Shown: piece by piece, positions 18,002 to 26,901 of the stretch | Layout of the letters: each line of letters begins with the position of its first letter | Position numbering within the stretch: position 1 is the stretch's first letter | Assembly (NCBI RefSeq): GCF_000423125.1 | Contig: NZ_AUHJ01000004.1 | Span: forward strand, 186,001 to 250,000 | Reading direction: 5' to 3' | Source of the DNA: Haliea salexigens DSM 19537 | GTDB lineage: Bacteria > Pseudomonadota > Gammaproteobacteria > Pseudomonadales > Halieaceae | Length of the DNA: 64,000 bases | Translations under genes and position numbers: made by a program | Notes under the pieces: generated by a model | The model's input: only the letters and a program-made list of their open reading frames with translations | Told to the model about the DNA's origin: nothing | Database searches by the model: none

Positions 18002-21000
18002 GGCTATTATTCGCTGGTCCGTGGGCAATCGGTTTTTCGTATTGCTTGCTACTTTCACGCTGATTGGAGGAGGCCTGTTTGCTCTGAAGACTACGCCGGT
18101 GGATGCTATCCCAGACCTATCCGACGTGCAGGTTATTATCAAAACCAGCTATCCGGGGCAGGCGCCTCAGGTCGTGGAGGATCAGGTGACTTACCCCCTC
18201 ACAACCGCCATGTTGTCTGTACCAGGCGCCGTCACCGTGAGAGGGTATTCCTTTTTCGGAGATTCTTTCGTCTACGTAATTTTTGACGAGGACACCGACG
18301 CCTACTGGGCGCGCTCGCGGGTATTGGAGTATCTGTCACAAGTGGCTCCTACTTTGCCGCCCAGCGCACGCCCGCAGCTGGGGCCGGACGCAACCGGTGT
18401 TGGCTGGGTGTACCTCTATGCATTGGTCGATCGCACCAGTCAGCACGACATCAGTCAGCTGCGTAGCTTGCAAGACTGGTTTTTGAAATACGAGTTACAG
18501 ACGGTTCCCGGCGTTTCAGAGGTTGCTGCACTGGGTGGCATGGTTAAACAGTATCAGGTGAAGGTAAACCCCGAGAAACTGCGGGCCTTCGGCATACCGT
18601 TATCTCATATACAAATGGCGATCCAGCGCGGCAACCAGGAAATAGGTGCTTCCGTCGTGGAGATGGCCGAAGCGGAATACATGTTGAGGGCTACTGGTTA
18701 TATTCAGAATCTTGAAGATCTCGCGGTCATCCCACTGGGCGTAGACAGTCAGGGAACGCCACTATTACTCAAGGACGTGGCGGATATCGAAATGGGCCCC
18801 CAGATGCGCCGAGGGATCGCGGAGCTCAATGGTGAGGGTGAAACGGTGGGTGGCATCATCGTGATGCGATTCGGTGAAAATGCGCAAACAACCATCGACG
18901 GTGTTAAAGCCAAGCTGGAGACACTCAAAGCCGGCTTGCCGGACGGGGTCGAAATCGTCACCGTCTACGATCGTTCCGCGTTAATCTCTCGTGCCATTTC
19001 GAGTTTGTGGAAGAGCCTTGCCGAGGAACTGGCCATTGTGGCGCTGATCTGCATCGTATTCCTGCTTCATTTCAGGTCGTCCTTGGTCGCGGTGATCAGT
19101 CTGCCGCTAGGGATACTGACAGCGTTTATCGTCATGTACTGGCAAGGCATTAACGCCAACATCATGTCACTCGGTGGCATCGCAATTGCAATCGGCGCGA
19201 TGATTGACGGGGCAATCGTACTGATCGAGAACATGCATAAGCACATGGAACAAACCCCATTGACTCCCGAAAACCGCTGGCAGGTCGTGGCCGATTCGGC
19301 TGCGGAAGTAGGGCCGGCCTTGTTTTTCAGTCTGTTGATTATCACCGTCAGTTTCATGCCCGTTTTTACCCTCGAGGCCCAAGAGGGACGTATGTTCAGC
19401 CCACTGGCCTACACTAAAACCTATGCAATGGCAGCGAGCGCAGCGCTCGCGGTCACCGTCATACCTGTTCTGATGGGTTATTTCATCCGCGGAAAGGTAG
19501 TTGCAGAAAAGAAAAACCCGGTTAATCGGATTTTGATCGCCGGATACATGCCGCTACTTAAGCGGGCCCTGCGATTTCCACGATTCACGCTTCTTATGGC
19601 ATTTTTGATCTTCCTGATCGGCATATGGCCAGTCAATAAAATCGGCAGCGAGTTCATTCCCGATCTGGATGAAGGCGACCTGATGTACATGCCCACGACT
19701 TACCCGGGCATATCAGTAGGGAAAGCCAGGGAATTACTGCAGCAGACCGACAAGTTGATTGCAACGTTGCCGGAAGTGGAGACCGTCTTTGGGAAAGTCG
19801 GTCGCGCAGACACCGCCACAGACCCAGCTCCGCTCACCATGATTGAGACGTTTATCCAGCTCAAGCCAAAGGAGGAGTGGCGCGAGGGCATGACCACGGA
19901 GAAATTAAAGAAAGAGCTGGATGCCCTAGTGAAGTTTCCTGGCCTCACCAACGCCTGGGTCATGCCTATCAAGACCCGAATCGACATGCTGGCCACCGGA
20001 ATAAAAACACCGGTAGGCATTAAAGTGGCGGGCGAAGATCTCAAGGAAATACAGAAAATTGGTCAGCGCTTAGAGCAAATTCTGAAGGATGTACCTGGTA
20101 CCGCCTCAGTGTATTCTGAGCGCGTGGCCGGCGGCCGTTATATCAAAGTGGATATTCAGCGGGAAAAGGCCGCGCGCTACGGCCTAAACATTGCCGATGT
20201 GCAGCAAGTGGTGGCCAGCGCAATTGGCGGGATGAACGTGACTCAGACTATTGAAGGCTTGGAGCGCTATCCTGTCAACCTGCGCTATCCCCAAGACTAT
20301 CGAGACTCACCGGAGCAACTTGCGTTGTTGCCCATCGTCACCCCGGGGGGGCAGCGCATTGCTCTGGCTGATATTGCAGCCGTCTACGTGGAGGACGGAC
20401 CGCCAGCCATCAAGAGCGAGAACGCGAGACTCAATGGCTGGACATTCGTGGATATCGAAGGTGTAGACGTAGGCAGCTATGTCGAAGAAGCTATGGACAT
20501 CGTTCAACGGCAGCTGGACCTCCCCGCCGGCTACTCGGTCTCTTGGTCCGGGCAGTACGAGTACATGTTGCGCGCCAAGGAGAAATTAACTTATGTGGTG
20601 CCGCTGACCTTGGTCATCATCATCGTCCTGCTTTATATGAACTTCCGTAACTTTATCGAAATAGCCATTATCCTAGGCACACTGCCCCTCGCAGTGGTCG
20701 GCTCCATCTGGCTGATGTATCTGCTGAACTTCAATTTTTCAGTGGCTGTAGCCGTCGGCTTTATTGCCCTAGCGGGCGTGACGGTGGAGATCGGAATCAT
20801 CATGTTGACCTATTTGAATCAGTCCTACAGGCATCTCCTAAAGACCTGCGAAAAACGGGGTACTGCGCCGCTCCGAAAAGAGCTGTTAGAGGCTGTCACA
20901 CTCGGAGCAGGACTTCGAGTAAGACCTGTAATGATGACGACTGTCTCCACGATCGCCGGCTTGTTACCAATAATGCTTAGTTCTGGAACGGGCGCGGAGG

Positions 21001-21116
21001 TGGTTAGTCGGATTGCGGCGCCAATGGTGGGCGGAATGATTAGCGCCGTAGTACTGACTTTGCTGGTATTACCCGTCGTGTATTACCTGTGGCGCAGGCA
21101 TTCATTGACAGCGTGA
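17994..21116 (+). CDS. cusA: Cu(I)/Ag(I) efflux RND pump CusA
   Basis: 1040 residues from ATG 17994, which overlaps the adaptor gene by 8 bases. Two RND repeats with TM1 (WSVGNRFFVLLATFTLIGGG), periplasmic DAIPDLSDVQVIIKT, and the TM4 signature GGIAIAIGAMIDGAIVLIEN, which marks the monovalent-cation (Cu/Ag) branch of heavy-metal RND pumps, in contrast to the DFG form in the CzcA of this window. It exports Cu(I)/Ag(I) from the periplasm or cytosol using protons. It is the last gene of the operon; an IS element lies about 330 bases downstream. Confidence 0.95.
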   Translation: MIEAIIRWSVGNRFFVLLATFTLIGGGLFALKTTPVDAIPDLSDVQVIIKTSYPGQAPQVVEDQVTYPLTTAMLSVPGAVTVRGYSFFGDSFVYVIFDEDTDAYWARSRVLEYLSQVAPTLPPSARPQLGPDATGVGWVYLYALVDRTSQHDISQLRSLQDWFLKYELQTVPGVSEVAALGGMVKQYQVKVNPEKLRAFGIPLSHIQMAIQRGNQEIGASVVEMAEAEYMLRATGYIQNLEDLAVIPLGVDSQGTPLLLKDVADIEMGPQMRRGIAELNGEGETVGGIIVMRFGENAQTTIDGVKAKLETLKAGLPDGVEIVTVYDRSALISRAISSLWKSLAEELAIVALICIVFLLHFRSSLVAVISLPLGILTAFIVMYWQGINANIMSLGGIAIAIGAMIDGAIVLIENMHKHMEQTPLTPENRWQVVADSAAEVGPALFFSLLIITVSFMPVFTLEAQEGRMFSPLAYTKTYAMAASAALAVTVIPVLMGYFIRGKVVAEKKNPVNRILIAGYMPLLKRALRFPRFTLLMAFLIFLIGIWPVNKIGSEFIPDLDEGDLMYMPTTYPGISVGKARELLQQTDKLIATLPEVETVFGKVGRADTATDPAPLTMIETFIQLKPKEEWREGMTTEKLKKELDALVKFPGLTNAWVMPIKTRIDMLATGIKTPVGIKVAGEDLKEIQKIGQRLEQILKDVPGTASVYSERVAGGRYIKVDIQREKAARYGLNIADVQQVVASAIGGMNVTQTIEGLERYPVNLRYPQDYRDSPEQLALLPIVTPGGQRIALADIAAVYVEDGPPAIKSENARLNGWTFVDIEGVDVGSYVEEAMDIVQRQLDLPAGYSVSWSGQYEYMLRAKEKLTYVVPLTLVIIIVLLYMNFRNFIEIAIILGTLPLAVVGSIWLMYLLNFNFSVAVAVGFIALAGVTVEIGIIMLTYLNQSYRHLLKTCEKRGTAPLRKELLEAVTLGAGLRVRPVMMTTVSTIAGLLPIMLSSGTGAEVVSRIAAPMVGGMISAVVLTLLVLPVVYYLWRRHSLTA

Positions 21117-21445
21117 AACTTCAATTCATTGATAAATAATTGAACCGGCTATTGAAGTGTTTAGTTCTCTTTACTCTACCCTTCCGGAGGGCTCCAGAAT
21201 GAGGCTTGACAACAATCCTGATGCTCGCAAAACTAATAAGCCGCTAGGTCGAAAGTGAAGTTGGGTTGGATACCCCTATCACTCAAATGAGGGACCAAAG
21301 AGAAAGAACCGAATGTAGACGTACTCCTAGGAAGCGGTAGTGCCTGTTGGTCACCGTTAATCGGACTGCGACAAGGTCTCAACCTTTAAGGGCGACCGGC
21401 TGTTTTTGCGGTTCACCCAGTCTATAAGTTCATTAACTGCTGATG
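21117..21445. other. Non-coding spacer between cusA and the first IS3 element
   Basis: 329 bases with no credible gene. No strong terminator with T-run follows cusA. The last four bases (GATG, 21442-21445) are one copy of the target duplication of the insertion sequence. Confidence 0.5.
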
Positions 21446-21513
21446 TGACCTGCCCCGCATTTCTCGGACCACGATAAATTTGAGAAGATTGCTCCCTCTC
21501 ACGAGGACGAGTC

Positions 21514-21777
21514 ATGAAGAAGGGAAGATTCAGCGAAGAGAAGATGGTTGCGATTCTGCAGGAAGCAGAGCGATCAACGGTTGCCGAAGTCGCCAAGAGG
21601 TATGGCGTCAGCGAAGTCACTATCTACAACTGGCGCAAGCATTTTATGGGGATGCAACCGACAGATGTACGTCGGCTAAAGACGCTGGAGCAGGAGAATG
21701 CGCGGCTGAAGAAGATCCTAGCCGAGCGAGATCTCGAAATTGAGGTCATGAAGGAGATCAACGTAAAAAAGTGGTGA
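21514..21777 (+). CDS. IS3-family transposase OrfA (element A)
   Basis: 87 residues. A helix-turn-helix of the IS3/IS911 OrfA type (KKGRFSEEKMVAILQEAERS, VAKRYGVSEVTIYNWRKHF) followed by a leucine-zipper helix (LKTLEQENARLKKILAERDL). It binds the IS ends and oligomerises with the OrfAB transposase. Its last codons contain A_AAA_AAG (21765-21771), the heptamer for -1 frameshifting; orfB begins in the -1 frame there. Confidence 0.93.
   Translation: MKKGRFSEEKMVAILQEAERSTVAEVAKRYGVSEVTIYNWRKHFMGMQPTDVRRLKTLEQENARLKKILAERDLEIEVMKEINVKKW
21765..21771 (+). promoter_or_regulatory. Programmed -1 frameshift site of IS element A
   Basis: A_AAA_AAG read in the orfA frame (codons AAA 21766-21768, AAG 21769-21771). 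This is the classic -1 slippery heptamer used by dnaX and many IS3 elements. OrfB is open in the -1 frame from here. Confidence 0.8.
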
Positions 21778-22622
21778 GCGTGCCCGCTCGCCGCCGGCAG
21801 GTCACTTACGCAACATCACGAGGCCTGTCGGTGAGGAGAGCTTGCATGCTACTTCAGGTTGCCCGTTCGGCGCTGAGCTATCAGTCGAAGATGACAGCCA
21901 AAGATGCGGCGGTCGTGGTTGCGATGAAGCGTCTGTCCGGGCTGTACCCACGCTATGGTTACCGCCGTATTCAAGTGTTCCTTGGTAGAGAGGGCCATGT
22001 GATGGGCGAGGAGCGAGCGTATCGGATCTGGAGCCAAGCTGGGCTTCAAGTGCCAAGGAAGCGGCCCAGAAAGCGGATTGCCCACAGCAGGCCGCGACCG
22101 ACTACCCCTAGCCGCGCCAATGAAGTCTGGGCATACGATTTCGTTTTCGACGCTTGTGCAAACGGCCAGCAGTTGAAGTGCCTGACCTTGGTGGATGAGT
22201 ACACAAGAGAATGCCTAGCGATTGATGTTGCCGGCTCAATCCGTTCTGGTAGATTGATTGAAGTGTTAAGCCGTGTCATTAGTGAACGCGGCAGCCCGAA
22301 GCATATTCGCTCAGATAATGGTCCGGAATTCATTTCAAAAGCACTGCTCAGCTGGGCAGTTACAAATGGTCTCGATCCAGCGTTAATTGATCCCGGCAAG
22401 CCTTGGCAGAACGGTACCAATGAAAGCTTCAACGGTAAGTTTCGGGACGAATGCCTGGGTATGGAATGGTTCAGAACGCGGGCCGAGGCAAAGGTCCGAA
22501 TTGAGACCTGGCGACAGCACTACAATGAGGTCAGGCCACATTCGAGTTTGGGCAAACAGACGCCAAAGGCGTTTGGAATAACATGCGGCATTGCCGCTCA
22601 ATCCGGAGTCATCTCTCAATGA
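21771..22622 (+). CDS. IS3-family transposase OrfB, DDE integrase core (element A)
   Basis: 283 residues in the -1 frame relative to orfA, probably made mostly as an OrfAB fusion. HTH_21 domain first (RRACMLLQVARSALSYQSKM), then the rve core with catalytic acids in EVWAYDFVFD, IRSDNGPEF and the Glu of QNGTNESFNGKFRDECL, spaced as in D,D(35)E. It appears intact, so the element may be active. Confidence 0.93.
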   Translation: MVSVPARRRQVTYATSRGLSVRRACMLLQVARSALSYQSKMTAKDAAVVVAMKRLSGLYPRYGYRRIQVFLGREGHVMGEERAYRIWSQAGLQVPRKRPRKRIAHSRPRPTTPSRANEVWAYDFVFDACANGQQLKCLTLVDEYTRECLAIDVAGSIRSGRLIEVLSRVISERGSPKHIRSDNGPEFISKALLSWAVTNGLDPALIDPGKPWQNGTNESFNGKFRDECLGMEWFRTRAEAKVRIETWRQHYNEVRPHSSLGKQTPKAFGITCGIAAQSGVISQ

Positions 22623-22656
22623 TGGAGTGGTCCGAAAAAAGCAGGCAGGTCAGATG

Positions 22657-22870
22657 GAGTGCGATTTTATGTTTGGAGTATATGGACCCAATAACTACGT
22701 ACAGATGCCTTTAGCCACGATGTTCAAAGATGAGGTAAAGAAATCCCATTCAATTGACCCCATCAACCTTGGTCTAGAAGCGCACAGAAACGCAAACACT
22801 GAGCTTGATGCATATAGAACAGTACTAAGCTCTCAGAGGATGCGCACGCCGTGGCGGCTGCAGACATCAT
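22657..22870 (+). pseudogene. Left fragment of an interrupted CBS-domain gene region
   Basis: Sequence between the two IS3 elements. Near its right end, one frame reads SEDAHAVAAADI, which joins across IS element B (with one target copy removed) to IMTTPVATIIPENTVRETLQ, a typical CBS-domain start. Further left the open frame (to 22657) is different and gives GVYGPNNYVQMPLATMFKD, which I do not recognise; either a frameshift has occurred or it is another gene. The fragment also lost its upstream part to IS element A. Confidence 0.6.
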
Positions 22871-22886
22871 TGTAAGTATCCCCTGA

Positions 22887-23690
22887 TTAGGTCCACGCAT
22901 TACTAGAGTTTTCAGCCCGTTTTGCAGCCACTAGATATTCCACTGGAGTCAGGTCTCCGAGGGAATCATGGGGCCGCTGTTCGTTGTATTTCCTCATCCA
23001 TTCATTGGTCAGGTCTCGCACCTCAGATAGCGAACTGAACAGATAGAGATCCAAGATCTCATCCCTGTAGGTTCTGTTGAATCGCTCTACGTATGAGTTC
23101 TGTGTGGGCTTTCCTGGTTGGATAAAGTCTAGGTGAACTCCATGATCCTCTGCCCAGCCTGCCAGGGCGATTGATATAAATTCTGGACCGTTATCGCAAC
23201 GCATCTTCTCGGGGTAGCCCTTCTGCTCAGCAATCCTGTCCAGCACCCGGATCACTCTGGCTGCGGGTAGATTCAGGTCCACCTCAATCGCCAGTATTTC
23301 CCGGTTAAAGTCCTCCAGAACGTTGAAGGTGCGGAATCGACGGCCATCACGGAGCGTGTCGCTCATGAAGTCCATCGACCAGCACTGATTGGCCATATTG
23401 GGTACCGCCAGTGGCTCCGGGTTGCGGGTGGGCAGCCGTCGCTTACCTTTACGGCACTTATTCAACCGTAGAAGACAGTACACACGGTGCACGCGCTTAT
23501 GATTGCAGCCGTGCCCGCGACGCCTGAGTGTCTTGTACACCTTGGGAAAGCCCCACCCAGGGAATTCCTCAACGACCGCCTGGATGGCCTCAATCACAGG
23601 CATATCCTTGGAGGTATCCGGCCGGTAGCGATAGACAGAGCGACTGAGGTTCAAGATCTGACATGCAGCCCTGAGGCTCAGTCCGTGCAT
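22887..23690 (-). CDS. IS3-family transposase OrfB (element B)
   Basis: 267 residues from the first in-frame Met; probably translated as a fusion with OrfA by -1 frameshift. HTH_21 (ACQILNLSRSVYRYRPDTSK), then the rve catalytic core: NQCWSMDFMSDTLRDGRRFR, MRCDNGPEFISIAL and NSYVERFNRTYRDEILDLYL supply the D, D and E. The C-terminal YNEQRPHDSLGDLTPVEYL is the usual IS3 ending. Looks intact. Confidence 0.93.
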   Translation of the reverse strand: MHGLSLRAACQILNLSRSVYRYRPDTSKDMPVIEAIQAVVEEFPGWGFPKVYKTLRRRGHGCNHKRVHRVYCLLRLNKCRKGKRRLPTRNPEPLAVPNMANQCWSMDFMSDTLRDGRRFRTFNVLEDFNREILAIEVDLNLPAARVIRVLDRIAEQKGYPEKMRCDNGPEFISIALAGWAEDHGVHLDFIQPGKPTQNSYVERFNRTYRDEILDLYLFSSLSEVRDLTNEWMRKYNEQRPHDSLGDLTPVEYLVAAKRAENSSNAWT

Positions 23691-23731
23691 CTGCCTGGCG
23701 AAGTCTACGAGCTCTCGCTTCGCAGCCGGCC

Positions 23732-24016
23732 TTAAAGCTTTTTTTCGACGATATCCTTCAGGGCTTCGTGCTTGAGACTGAGATCGGCGAACATCCGTTT
23801 GAGCCGTAGATTCTCTTCCTCGAGTTCTTTAAGCCGTTTGATATCGGAGACCTCCATGCCGCCGTATTTGGCCTTCCAGTTGTAGTAGGTCGCGTCTGAG
23901 ATGCCATATTCGCGACAGACCTCCATGACCTGTCTGCCGCCTTCGACTTCCTTCAGCACCTTCACAATCTGGGAGTCAGTGAATCGGGATTTACGCATTG
24001 TCGTTCTCCTTGCCAC
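23732..24016 (-). CDS. IS3-family transposase OrfA (element B)
   Basis: 94 residues in the track from an upstream start; the natural start is probably MRKSRFTDSQIVKVL at 23998. HTH (VCREYGISDATYYNWKAKYG) and leucine-zipper helix (LKELEEENLRLKRMFADLSL), ending EALKDIVEKKL, as in the IS407-like group. The last codons GAA AAA AAG hold the heptamer A_AAA_AAG (minus strand, 23744-23738), where ribosomes slip into the orfB frame. Confidence 0.92.
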   Translation of the reverse strand: MARRTTMRKSRFTDSQIVKVLKEVEGGRQVMEVCREYGISDATYYNWKAKYGGMEVSDIKRLKELEEENLRLKRMFADLSLKHEALKDIVEKKL

Positions 24017-24077
24017 ATTGATTATGGCTGAGAACTCCAGTTTTGCTTGGGACTATTGGCCGGGGCACTTACATCAT

Positions 24078-24154
24078 GACAACGCCTGTCGCGACCATCA
24101 TCCCGGAGAATACAGTTCGTGAAACACTTCAACAGTTTGAAAAACTGGGGGTAC
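24078..24154 (+). pseudogene. Right fragment of the interrupted CBS-domain gene
   Basis: Continues the CBS reading frame from 22870 once IS element B and one TCAT copy are removed: MTTPVATIIPENTVRETLQQ then FEKLGVLT. It stops abruptly at 24155, where the partial copy of IS element A begins. CBS domains bind adenosyl ligands and control channels and enzymes; the host protein cannot be named. Confidence 0.65.
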
Positions 24155-24459
24155 TGACCTGCCTGCTTTCTTCGGATCATTCAATCATTAAGAGATGACT
24201 CCGGATTGAGCGGCAATGCCGCATGTTGTTCCAAACGCCTGTAGCGTCTGTTCGCCCAAACTCGAATGTGGCCTGACCTCATTGTAGTGCTATCGCCAGG
24301 TCTCAATTCGGACCTTTGCCTCGGCCCGCGTTCTGAACCATTCCATACCCAGGCATTCGTCCCAAAACTTACCGTTGAAGCTTTCATTGGTACCGTTCTG
24401 CCAAGGCTTGCCGGGATCAATTAACGCTGGATCGAGCCCATTTGTAACTGCCCAGCTGA
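24155..24459 (-). mobile_element. Partial inverted copy of IS element A (right end)
   Basis: 305 bases, reverse complement of about 22348-22652 with scattered substitutions. It starts with the IS end TGACCTGCCTGCTTTCTTCG and reads, on the minus strand, SWAVTNGLDPALIDPGKPWQ, the C-terminal part of OrfB. A few differences (for example Arg to Trp in NGKFWDECL) show it is an older copy. At 24459 it joins an integrase relic. Confidence 0.88.
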
Positions 24460-24514
24460 AATGAAAGTACAGACCGCCCACACCACCGACCGCGTGGAAC
24501 TTCGTGCACGGTGC
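24458..24514 (-). pseudogene. Relic of a P4-type integrase gene (N-terminal segment)
   Basis: On the minus strand the 19 codons read APCTKFHAVGGVGGLYFHF. The intact integrase at 37433-38707 reads AACTKLHAVGGVGGLYLHC near its N-terminus, the same conserved DUF4102 stretch and on the same strand. The relic is cut at one side by the IS fragment and diverges beyond 24514. It marks a second, destroyed integrase at the left edge of the metal island. Confidence 0.75.
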
Positions 24515-24573
24515 CACGATCACGACAAACATGAACATTGAGTATATCGATATTTCAAAGTGTCACGCCGAAA

Positions 24574-25527
24574 TCATGCAACCCCGAAGCTTTCCCCATC
24601 ACCATCAGGACACAAATGAACCTCAACAGTTAAATGCACCAGTCCCAAAGAATCTGGAATGAGATCTTTGTATTGATCTGGCGATTGAGGGTTGTGGGCA
24701 ACCACGGCAATCTGCGCGGAATATATCTCCGGGCCAATAGACCAGACATGCAGATCCGTAACTTGGGTATCGCGGTCGGCCTCAAGTATCTCTTGAATAT
24801 TGTCTCGAAGCTCGATCGGGGCTTGCTTGTCGAGCAATATTGCACTCGTGGAGCCGAGCAAACCGTATGACCAGCGAGCAACGAGTATGGCACCGACAAT
24901 GCCCATCGCAGGGTCCATCCAGATTAGTTCATAATACTTACCTGCAAGTAGCGCAATGATCGCAAGAATTGACGTTAACATGTCTGCCATAACGTGAAGG
25001 TAGGCGGATCTCAGATTATGGTCGTGATGATGGTCGTCTCCATAGGAATGATGATGTATATGCCCATCTTCATCGCTGCCCAGAATGAACACGCAAGCGC
25101 CGTTTACAATCAATCCCAGAACCGCGACGAAAATGGCCTGGTTGAATACGATTTCCACCGGATTGAGCATTCTTACAATGCTCTCGAATCCCATGTATAT
25201 GGCGAAGATTGCCAATAGCACGGCTCCTGAGAAGCCACCCAGCGCATTTACTTTCCCGGTGCCAAAGCTGTAGACCTGGTTACGTGCATTTCGGCGGGCA
25301 TAGATATAGGCGAATGCGCTGATGCTCAGTGCAGCAGCATGGGAGGCCATGTGAAGACCGTCCGCCAACAGTGCCATGGACCCATAAACAATCCCGGCGA
25401 CAAGCTCAACGATCATCATGATCGACGTTATAGCGATCACGAGCAGTGTTTTGGATTCGCCCGGCCTGCGGTTTTCCTGACCAAATGTGTGATCGTGGCT
25501 CCAGGCTTCTTTGTTACGGCTATGCAT
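24574..25527 (-). CDS. dmeF: Co(II)/Ni(II) cation diffusion facilitator DmeF
   Basis: 317 residues, six membrane helices and a cytosolic C-terminal domain. The TM2 metal site is DGLHMASH (two His rather than His-Asp) and the TM5 site is HVMAD; a His-rich loop (HIHHHSYGDDHHHDH) precedes TM5. These features fit DmeF-type Co/Ni exporters. The C-terminal domain shows TQVTDLHVWSIGPEIYSAQI. It is the last gene of a minus-strand run that starts at the RcnR-type operator (26902-26922), after two decayed genes, so nickel or cobalt induction is likely. Confidence 0.9.
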   Translation of the reverse strand: MHSRNKEAWSHDHTFGQENRRPGESKTLLVIAITSIMMIVELVAGIVYGSMALLADGLHMASHAAALSISAFAYIYARRNARNQVYSFGTGKVNALGGFSGAVLLAIFAIYMGFESIVRMLNPVEIVFNQAIFVAVLGLIVNGACVFILGSDEDGHIHHHSYGDDHHHDHNLRSAYLHVMADMLTSILAIIALLAGKYYELIWMDPAMGIVGAILVARWSYGLLGSTSAILLDKQAPIELRDNIQEILEADRDTQVTDLHVWSIGPEIYSAQIAVVAHNPQSPDQYKDLIPDSLGLVHLTVEVHLCPDGDGESFGVA

Positions 25528-25540
25528 ATGGTCTCGCGCT

Positions 25541-26190
25541 CTATTCGGTTATGGACGTTTCACGCTTCTCTGGGCTGTTTATGGCGAGCGTTCCGAAAAC
25601 TGTGTTGATTGATTCTAGAGTCTGAACATTTTCAAAACCTGCATCCTGGACCATAGCGGGAAGTTCGCCCTCTATGTTGTCCCGCGTTGTTTCGAGCACA
25701 TCCAGCCACTGTATAGGATAGGACAATAGACGCATCAGAAACCCGGTCGGTTTACCCCAATCAGCTACAACCAGTCTACCACCCGGCTATATCACTCGAA
25801 AAACTTCTAACAGAGCCTGGGACTTCGTATATTTGTTGAGATGATGAAAAAACAACGTGGAGACAACTCTGTCAAAAGTCGAGTCCGGATAAGGAAGGTT
25901 GGTCGCCATCGCATTGTCAAAATCTACGCGTACATTGGCCTCTCTCGCGTTCCTCTCCGCTATCTCGAGTATCTTCGGATCACCATCTACACAGGTCACA
26001 TCCACACTGGCTATGCGCCGCTTGATCATAATGGATAACGTGCCGGTTCCCGCGGCCAGATCAAGATCGCTCACCCCCTCATCGAAGCCTGCGTGTTCAA
26101 TCAGGTTTCGTTTTACCAATGCATCCTTATCTACTCACGATGCAATCATAGAATACTTGGCGGCGCTTAAAAGATCAGGATGATTATAGC
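25541..26190 (-). pseudogene. SAM-dependent methyltransferase, broken by two in-frame stops
   Basis: A class I methyltransferase read in one frame: DLLSAAKYSMIAS, stop (about 26136), VDKDALVKRNLIEHAGF, glycine-rich motif DLAAGTGTLSI, CVDGDPKILEIAERNAREAN, ALLEVFRVI, TAG stop at 25784-25786, then PGGRLVVADWGKPTGFLMRL and on to 25541. Comparison within the sequence suggests the first stop replaced a Trp codon. The start is uncertain. It lies 13 bases ahead of dmeF and just after the decayed dmeF copy. Substrate unknown; methyltransferases of this kind are common in arsenic or metal islands. Confidence 0.8.
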
Positions 26191-26193
26191 TTG

Positions 26194-26874
26194 CTACCCT
26201 CTGACTTGATTCAACTCCACGGTCACATGAGCAAGCTCTTTGCATACGCCTAAATACCGTTTGATATCCTCAGGCGCTACGGTTTCATCCACCACGAGCG
26301 ACTAGATGCAGGCGTAGCTTCCCTTCCCTACTCGCCAGACATGCAAATCCAATATTGCCACCTCTACCGGCGCCGACTTGATGGCATCGTGGCTATCCAT
26401 GCCATTATGATGAGCATGGTCATCTTTCAATAACCAGGGACGGGCGAGATTGACCAACAAAGCTACCATGGCTATCAAGGTCGCCTGGTCATAGTGAATG
26501 GGGCTCGGTGCCAGCAAGCGTTCAACGGATTGAAACAACATCAACCCGGCGACTCCGACCAGTATTATCGCACTGGTATCGCCCCCGAGGATTTCAATTT
26601 TCCAGGTGCCGAAGGCGGAGCGTTTGCTATGGGCCAAACGCCGTGCTGCGCCGTAAGCCAGGACCGACAAACCCAACGCCATCGCATGGGAACTCATGCG
26701 CCAACCATCGGCCAATAGCACCATGGAGTTGTAAATCCATCCCCCGGCGATTTCCACCACCATGGTAATTGCAGTGAGCCAAACGGCCCACCGGGTGTTT
26801 CGTTTCGCTAACGGATTGCCGTCATCAAAAATATGGGAGTGCTGCCAAGGCATGGTGTTGTCAAATTTTTCCAC
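26194..26874 (-). pseudogene. Second dmeF-like CDF gene, decayed
   Basis: Homologous to dmeF: HSHIFDDGNPLAKRNTRWAV, four helices, then a His-rich loop (DDHAHHNGMDSHD) that jumps directly to the end domain (VEVAILDLHVWRVGKGSYAC). TM5, TM6 and the second metal site are deleted. The TM2 site is altered (DGWRMSSH, Arg for His), and a TAG stop after YACI (26302) precedes SLVVDETVAPEDIKRYLGVC, which still reads on to 26194. It stands next to the operator of the rcnR-like gene, so this was probably the original regulated exporter. Confidence 0.85.
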
Positions 26875-26901
26875 AGGACTGGTACCTTAATGCATCGCGG
26901 T

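Larger units (their letters stand above)
21446..22652 (+). mobile_element. IS3-family insertion sequence A (complete)
   Basis: A 1207-base element. The left end begins TGACCTGCCCCGCATTTCTC and the right end reads, in reverse complement, TGACCTGCCTGCTTTTTTCG; both go on to GGACCAC, giving about 26-base imperfect terminal repeats. It is flanked by the 4-base direct repeat GATG (21442-21445 and 22653-22656). It carries the orfA/orfB pair below and the slippery site A_AAA_AAG at 21765-21771. Four-base duplications and this gene arrangement fit the IS3 family. A partial inverted copy of its right end lies at 24155-24459. Confidence 0.9.
22871..24073 (-). mobile_element. IS3-family insertion sequence B (complete), inverted
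   Basis: A 1203-base element. The plus-strand left end is TGTAAGTATCCCCTGATTAG; the right end in reverse complement is TGTAAGTGCCCCGGCCAATA. It is flanked by the 4-base direct repeat TCAT (22867-22870 and 24074-24077). It carries orfA (24016-23732) and orfB on the minus strand with a slippery A_AAA_AAG. It belongs to a different IS3 subgroup from element A. It splits a CBS-domain gene. The clean duplication indicates a recent simple insertion. Confidence 0.92.
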
